Shown: one piece after another, positions 61,222-64,000 of the stretch
Layout of the letters: the number at the start of each line of letters is the position of its first letter
How positions within the stretch are numbered: position 1 is the first letter of the stretch
DNA from: Acidobacteriota bacterium
Lineage (GTDB): Bacteria; Acidobacteriota; Blastocatellia; Pyrinomonadales; Pyrinomonadaceae
NCBI GenBank assembly: GCA_016716435.1
Contig: JADJWI010000008.1
Location: 248,001 to 312,000, forward strand
Length of the DNA: 64,000 bases
Direction: 5' to 3'
Notes under the pieces: model-generated
The model's input: only the letters and a program-made list of their open reading frames with translations
What the model was told of the DNA's origin: nothing
Database searches by the model: none
Position numbers and translations under genes: made by a program

Positions 61222-62578
61222 ACCCGTAGTAATAACTGAAACTGCCCCGGACGGGTCTGTAGAAGAATTCGAACTTTCGGCCTCAAAGGCCGAGGACTCA
61301 TCGGGCTCGGTCCTTGAAGATGTCGTGAATGCCGTGTTCGATGATGGCGAACAAACTGCCGACGCGGTCACCATTACGGCCGCCGATACAGACGGCGACG
61401 GGCTTTTCGACACGGCCGTTGCCGATACCGACAATGACGGGACTATCGACACGGCGGTTATAGACTCCGATGGTGACGGCCAGTTTGACACCGGCGTGTC
61501 AGACGTTGATGGCGACGGAAAGATCGATATGGTCGCGGTTGATAGCGATGGCGACGGGCTTCTTGATACTGCGATCGCGGACACCGATGGCGACGGCGAG
61601 GCCGACACTCTCATGACGGACAGCGACGGCGACGGCGAATTTGATACGACCGAGGACATTGAAGAACTTGCGGCGGATGAAGGCCTTCCGAGCGAAGAGG
61701 AACTTTCGATGAACTCGGTCGAATTCAATCTCGGAAGCGAAGGATTCGAGGATACGGCTGCCGTGATCCCCGAGGATGAGGGAGCGCTTGAGGCGGGTGT
61801 TGACGACGGGTATTTCTCCGCGAGCTCTGAGCCGACTGCCGCGGAGCCTTACGTGGCTGAAGCCGAGCCTGCAGCGGAACCCGCCATTGACGCCGAGGCC
61901 GCGGAACGTGAGGCACAGGCTGAGACCGCACGCGAAGCACAGGCCGCGGCTGATGAATTTGTTGATAAGGGCGATTACGCAGCGGCGGCAGATGCCCGCG
62001 AGCAGGCCGAAGATGCGGCTTGGGCTGCGGGGGATTCGAGCATGCTCGGGGCTTCTGATTCGGCGGATATGGAACAGGCAGCGTATCAGCAAGAGGTCGC
62101 TGAAGAATATCGGGCACAGCAGGCCGAGGCCATAGAGGAAGGCGATTACGCCGGGGCAAAGGAAGCCGCCGAGAATGCGGCCTACGCGACGAGCGACGCA
62201 GATTATCATGCGAGCGGCGATGACCACTCCGGCCAGTCAGATCAGGCTGCTTACAACCTCGGCAACGCGGTTAGCGAGGAAAAGAACGCCGAATACTTTG
62301 CCGACAACGCTGAGTGGTATGCCGAACAGGGAAACATGGACGCGGCGGAGAGCAGCGCGGCAAACGCCGAAACGTATCAGGCCTCGGCCGATAGCTACGC
62401 AGACCAGGCCGACCCGGCATCGACCGGTTACGACGTCGAACCATCGTCCGCGGTCGAGACCGGCGGCACGTACGATGCCGGCGGCTATGATATGGCGGCG
62501 GTCGATACGGGCTTTGACGCCGGAGCAGTGGACACTACCTCGAGCTACGATACCGGGCTTGACGATACGACGGTCTAG
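61211..62578 (+). CDS. Asp-rich calcium-loop repeat protein with Ala-rich helical region
   Basis: 455 codons. Residues about 58-155 consist of seven 13-residue repeats of the form D-x-D-G-D-G-x-x-D-T-A-x-x, like thrombospondin type 3 or dockerin calcium loops. The second half is Ala/Glu-rich, with helix-forming repeats such as DKGDYAAAADAREQAEDAA and EEGDYAGAKEAAENAAY, and an acidic, Tyr/Thr-rich tail. There is no signal peptide, which is unusual for calcium-loop repeats. The start lies 11 bases inside the M48-like gene, so the three genes are one operon. Confidence 0.8.
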   Translation: MPNEPVVITETAPDGSVEEFELSASKAEDSSGSVLEDVVNAVFDDGEQTADAVTITAADTDGDGLFDTAVADTDNDGTIDTAVIDSDGDGQFDTGVSDVDGDGKIDMVAVDSDGDGLLDTAIADTDGDGEADTLMTDSDGDGEFDTTEDIEELAADEGLPSEEELSMNSVEFNLGSEGFEDTAAVIPEDEGALEAGVDDGYFSASSEPTAAEPYVAEAEPAAEPAIDAEAAEREAQAETAREAQAAADEFVDKGDYAAAADAREQAEDAAWAAGDSSMLGASDSADMEQAAYQQEVAEEYRAQQAEAIEEGDYAGAKEAAENAAYATSDADYHASGDDHSGQSDQAAYNLGNAVSEEKNAEYFADNAEWYAEQGNMDAAESSAANAETYQASADSYADQADPASTGYDVEPSSAVETGGTYDAGGYDMAAVDTGFDAGAVDTTSSYDTGLDDTTV

Positions 62579-62599
62579 GGATTTGTCAGAGCACAAATG

Positions 62600-62634
62600 G
62601 GCCGTTCGGGAAACCGGGCGGCCTTTTATTTTTC
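62600..62634 (+). terminator. terminator of the zinc-ribbon/M48-like/Asp-repeat operon
   Basis: The 10-bp stem GGCCGTTCGG/CCGGGCGGCC closed by a GAAA tetraloop, then TTTTATTTTT. It overlaps the convergent P1-peptidase stop. Confidence 0.9.
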
Positions 62635-63858
62635 TGTGCGACCGTATTTGCGAAGGATCTCTTTCAGCTTATCGATCGGCAGTGCCTCGACGGTGCGGCC
62701 ATTGCCGGTTACGGTCGCTGCCTTCAAAAGGGAATTGATGATCGACTCTTCGGTCGCTTCGATGACGGCCTGAAAGAGCGGCGACATCGCGTCATTACCG
62801 AGAACCTTCAGATCGCGGACGGCTTGCGAGGCGTCGATGCGGTTCGCGGTCGAGAACGCGATGGCGTAATCGCCGCTGCCGTTGGTCATCGAGGCTCCCG
62901 TTCGGCCAAGGCCGACCATCGATCGTGACGCTATGCGTTTTAGCTGGCGATGGTCGAGCGGGGCGTCGGTGGCGATGATGATGATGATCGAACCATCGGC
63001 GGTGCTTGGATCCGATGCAGAGGCCCGCACGTCAGTAAGGGCATCGTTGGTTAGCGGATCACGCCCTTGCTGACGCGCAGGCTTCTGCATTGAAACGGCA
63101 TTCTTAAGGTAATACTGCCCGAGTTCTTTGCCGACGGGGACGCCGTCGATCGTTAGCACGCCGCCGAAATTTGATTGAACTAAAACGCCGAGCGTGTAAC
63201 CGCCTAAGTTTGCGGGAAGTTTGCGCGAAGCCGTTCCGATCCCGCCTTTCCAGCCGAAGGCGACCGTTCCGGTTCCGGCGCCGACGGAGCCTTCTTCGAC
63301 CGCTCCGCCTTTCGCATTCTTGATCGCATTAAAGACATCGTCGCGTGTAATGTGGCGACCGCGGCCGTCATTTAGGCCGCCGTCGTTCGTTTCAGCGACC
63401 AGCGGATTTATCGAACGGACGCTCTCATTGCCCGGCAAGGCGAGAATATAGTCCAACAGCAAATCGGCGGTCTTCGGGACGGAAAGCGTCGAAGTGAGAA
63501 GGATCGGCGTCTCGATCTCGCCTAGTTCATTGACCTGCGTCGAGCCGGCGAGTTTGCCGAAGCCATTGCCGACGAAAACGGCACCGGGAACCTTCTCGCG
63601 AAAGAGATTTCCGCCGTGGGGCAAAATGGCCGTCACGCCGGTGCGGATGTTCTCGCCTTTTACTATCGTCGTCTGCCCGACCGTCACTCCGGCGACATCG
63701 GTGATGGAGTTATTCGCCCCGGCGGGCAAAATTCCGATCTTAATGCCAAGATCGCGAGCCCGCGGCCTTGTTTCGGAAGCGGTTTGAGCCAAACCGGTCG
63801 AGATCAAGCTTAAAAAAAGGCCAAAGACAAGATAATTGCGGTAAACATTGGGCTTCAT
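62626..63858 (-). CDS. secreted P1-family (S58/DmpA-like) peptidase
   Basis: 410 codons. Signal peptide (YLVFGLFLSLISTGLAQ), then RARDLGIKIG, GVTVGQTTIVKG, VGAGTGTVAFGWKGGIGTAS and the processing/nucleophile Ser in the segment STADGSIIIIIATDAPL, as in L-aminopeptidase D-ala-esterase DmpA. The family self-cleaves into two chains and removes N-terminal residues or cleaves beta-peptides. It is probably periplasmic. The 5' side of the gene is followed by a palindromic element at 63876-63910. Confidence 0.88.
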   Translation of the reverse strand: MKPNVYRNYLVFGLFLSLISTGLAQTASETRPRARDLGIKIGILPAGANNSITDVAGVTVGQTTIVKGENIRTGVTAILPHGGNLFREKVPGAVFVGNGFGKLAGSTQVNELGEIETPILLTSTLSVPKTADLLLDYILALPGNESVRSINPLVAETNDGGLNDGRGRHITRDDVFNAIKNAKGGAVEEGSVGAGTGTVAFGWKGGIGTASRKLPANLGGYTLGVLVQSNFGGVLTIDGVPVGKELGQYYLKNAVSMQKPARQQGRDPLTNDALTDVRASASDPSTADGSIIIIIATDAPLDHRQLKRIASRSMVGLGRTGASMTNGSGDYAIAFSTANRIDASQAVRDLKVLGNDAMSPLFQAVIEATEESIINSLLKAATVTGNGRTVEALPIDKLKEILRKYGRTEK

Positions 63859-63875
63859 ATTGTTAGGGCCTTGCT

Positions 63876-63910
63876 GTCAGAACCGCCTGCGTTAGCGGGC
63901 GGCCAGTTCG
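63876..63910 (-). repeat. palindromic element, intergenic copy
   Basis: Reverse complement reads cgaactggccgcccgctaac then gcaggcggttctgac. It is almost the same as the copies at 27886-27919 and inside KMO, and has the same ends as the expanded copy in kynB. Confidence 0.88.
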
Positions 63911-64000
63911 TCAAATATCAGACTATATTAATCAAAGTCAGGGAGCTCCCCGCCCTGACCATTCACAACATATTCTATTGCAGCCTCGACGTGTTCATCG

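Overview
The window reads as chromosomal DNA of a heterotrophic Gram-negative bacterium, most likely an acidobacterium of the Blastocatellia/Pyrinomonadaceae type. This is inferred from gene content (secreted M36 proteases with FG-GAP tails, many small secreted Arg/Asp-rich proteins, lipoproteins, moderately high GC) and from abundant short intergenic repeats; there is no rRNA to confirm it. Only one RNA gene is visible, tRNA-Pro(CGG). Genes sit on both strands in short operons.

Layout. 1-10.2 kb: three tandem M36 (fungalysin) metalloprotease paralogues on the minus strand. Two are damaged by frameshifts and share a 291-bp identical tract; the third is intact. 10.4-22.0 kb: housekeeping block with a DinG/XPD helicase, a LuxR regulator, an MscS channel coupled to queD, a GNAT acetyltransferase, tRNA-Pro, a DedA-like protein, surE-pcm, rpsU, and ftsB-like plus a phosphohexomutase. 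22.7-24.7 kb: a large radical SAM protein resembling the tetraether/membrane-spanning lipid synthase family. 24.8-28.3 kb: a low-GC accessory stretch with a DUF3553 protein, an HNH nuclease, a four-helix-bundle protein and minisatellites. 28.9-39.8 kb: secreted low-complexity proteins, a histone-deacetylase-like enzyme, aroK, BON and LysM proteins, a frameshifted nadB, a frameshifted acyl-CoA ligase, a cytochrome c lipoprotein and an epimerase-like protein.

39.8-58.5 kb holds almost the whole kynurenine to 2-aminomuconate route of tryptophan breakdown on the minus strand: formamidase, kynurenine 3-monooxygenase, kynureninase, 3-hydroxyanthranilate dioxygenase, ACMS decarboxylase, 2-aminomuconic semialdehyde dehydrogenase, and a RidA protein that could be the 2-aminomuconate deaminase. 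A formate dehydrogenase in the same run could consume the formate released by the formamidase. Tryptophan 2,3-dioxygenase is not in the window. 59.4-63.9 kb: a zinc-ribbon/M48-like/Asp-repeat operon and a P1-family peptidase.

Two structural observations stand out. First, diverged copies of the last 20-28 codons of the aldehyde dehydrogenase gene recur three times downstream of it. They alternate with small cassette genes (a secreted protein, a toxin-antitoxin pair, a two-TM protein), and a copy of the gene's 5' end lies upstream beyond a lipoprotein gene. Second, repeat elements of intergenic type sit in frame inside formamidase, KMO, kynureninase, the dehydrogenase and nadB. In formamidase and KMO the same palindromic element is read in the same frame (SEPP...AGGQ), and further copies lie between genes. 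This resembles Rickettsia palindromic elements but in an unrelated setting.
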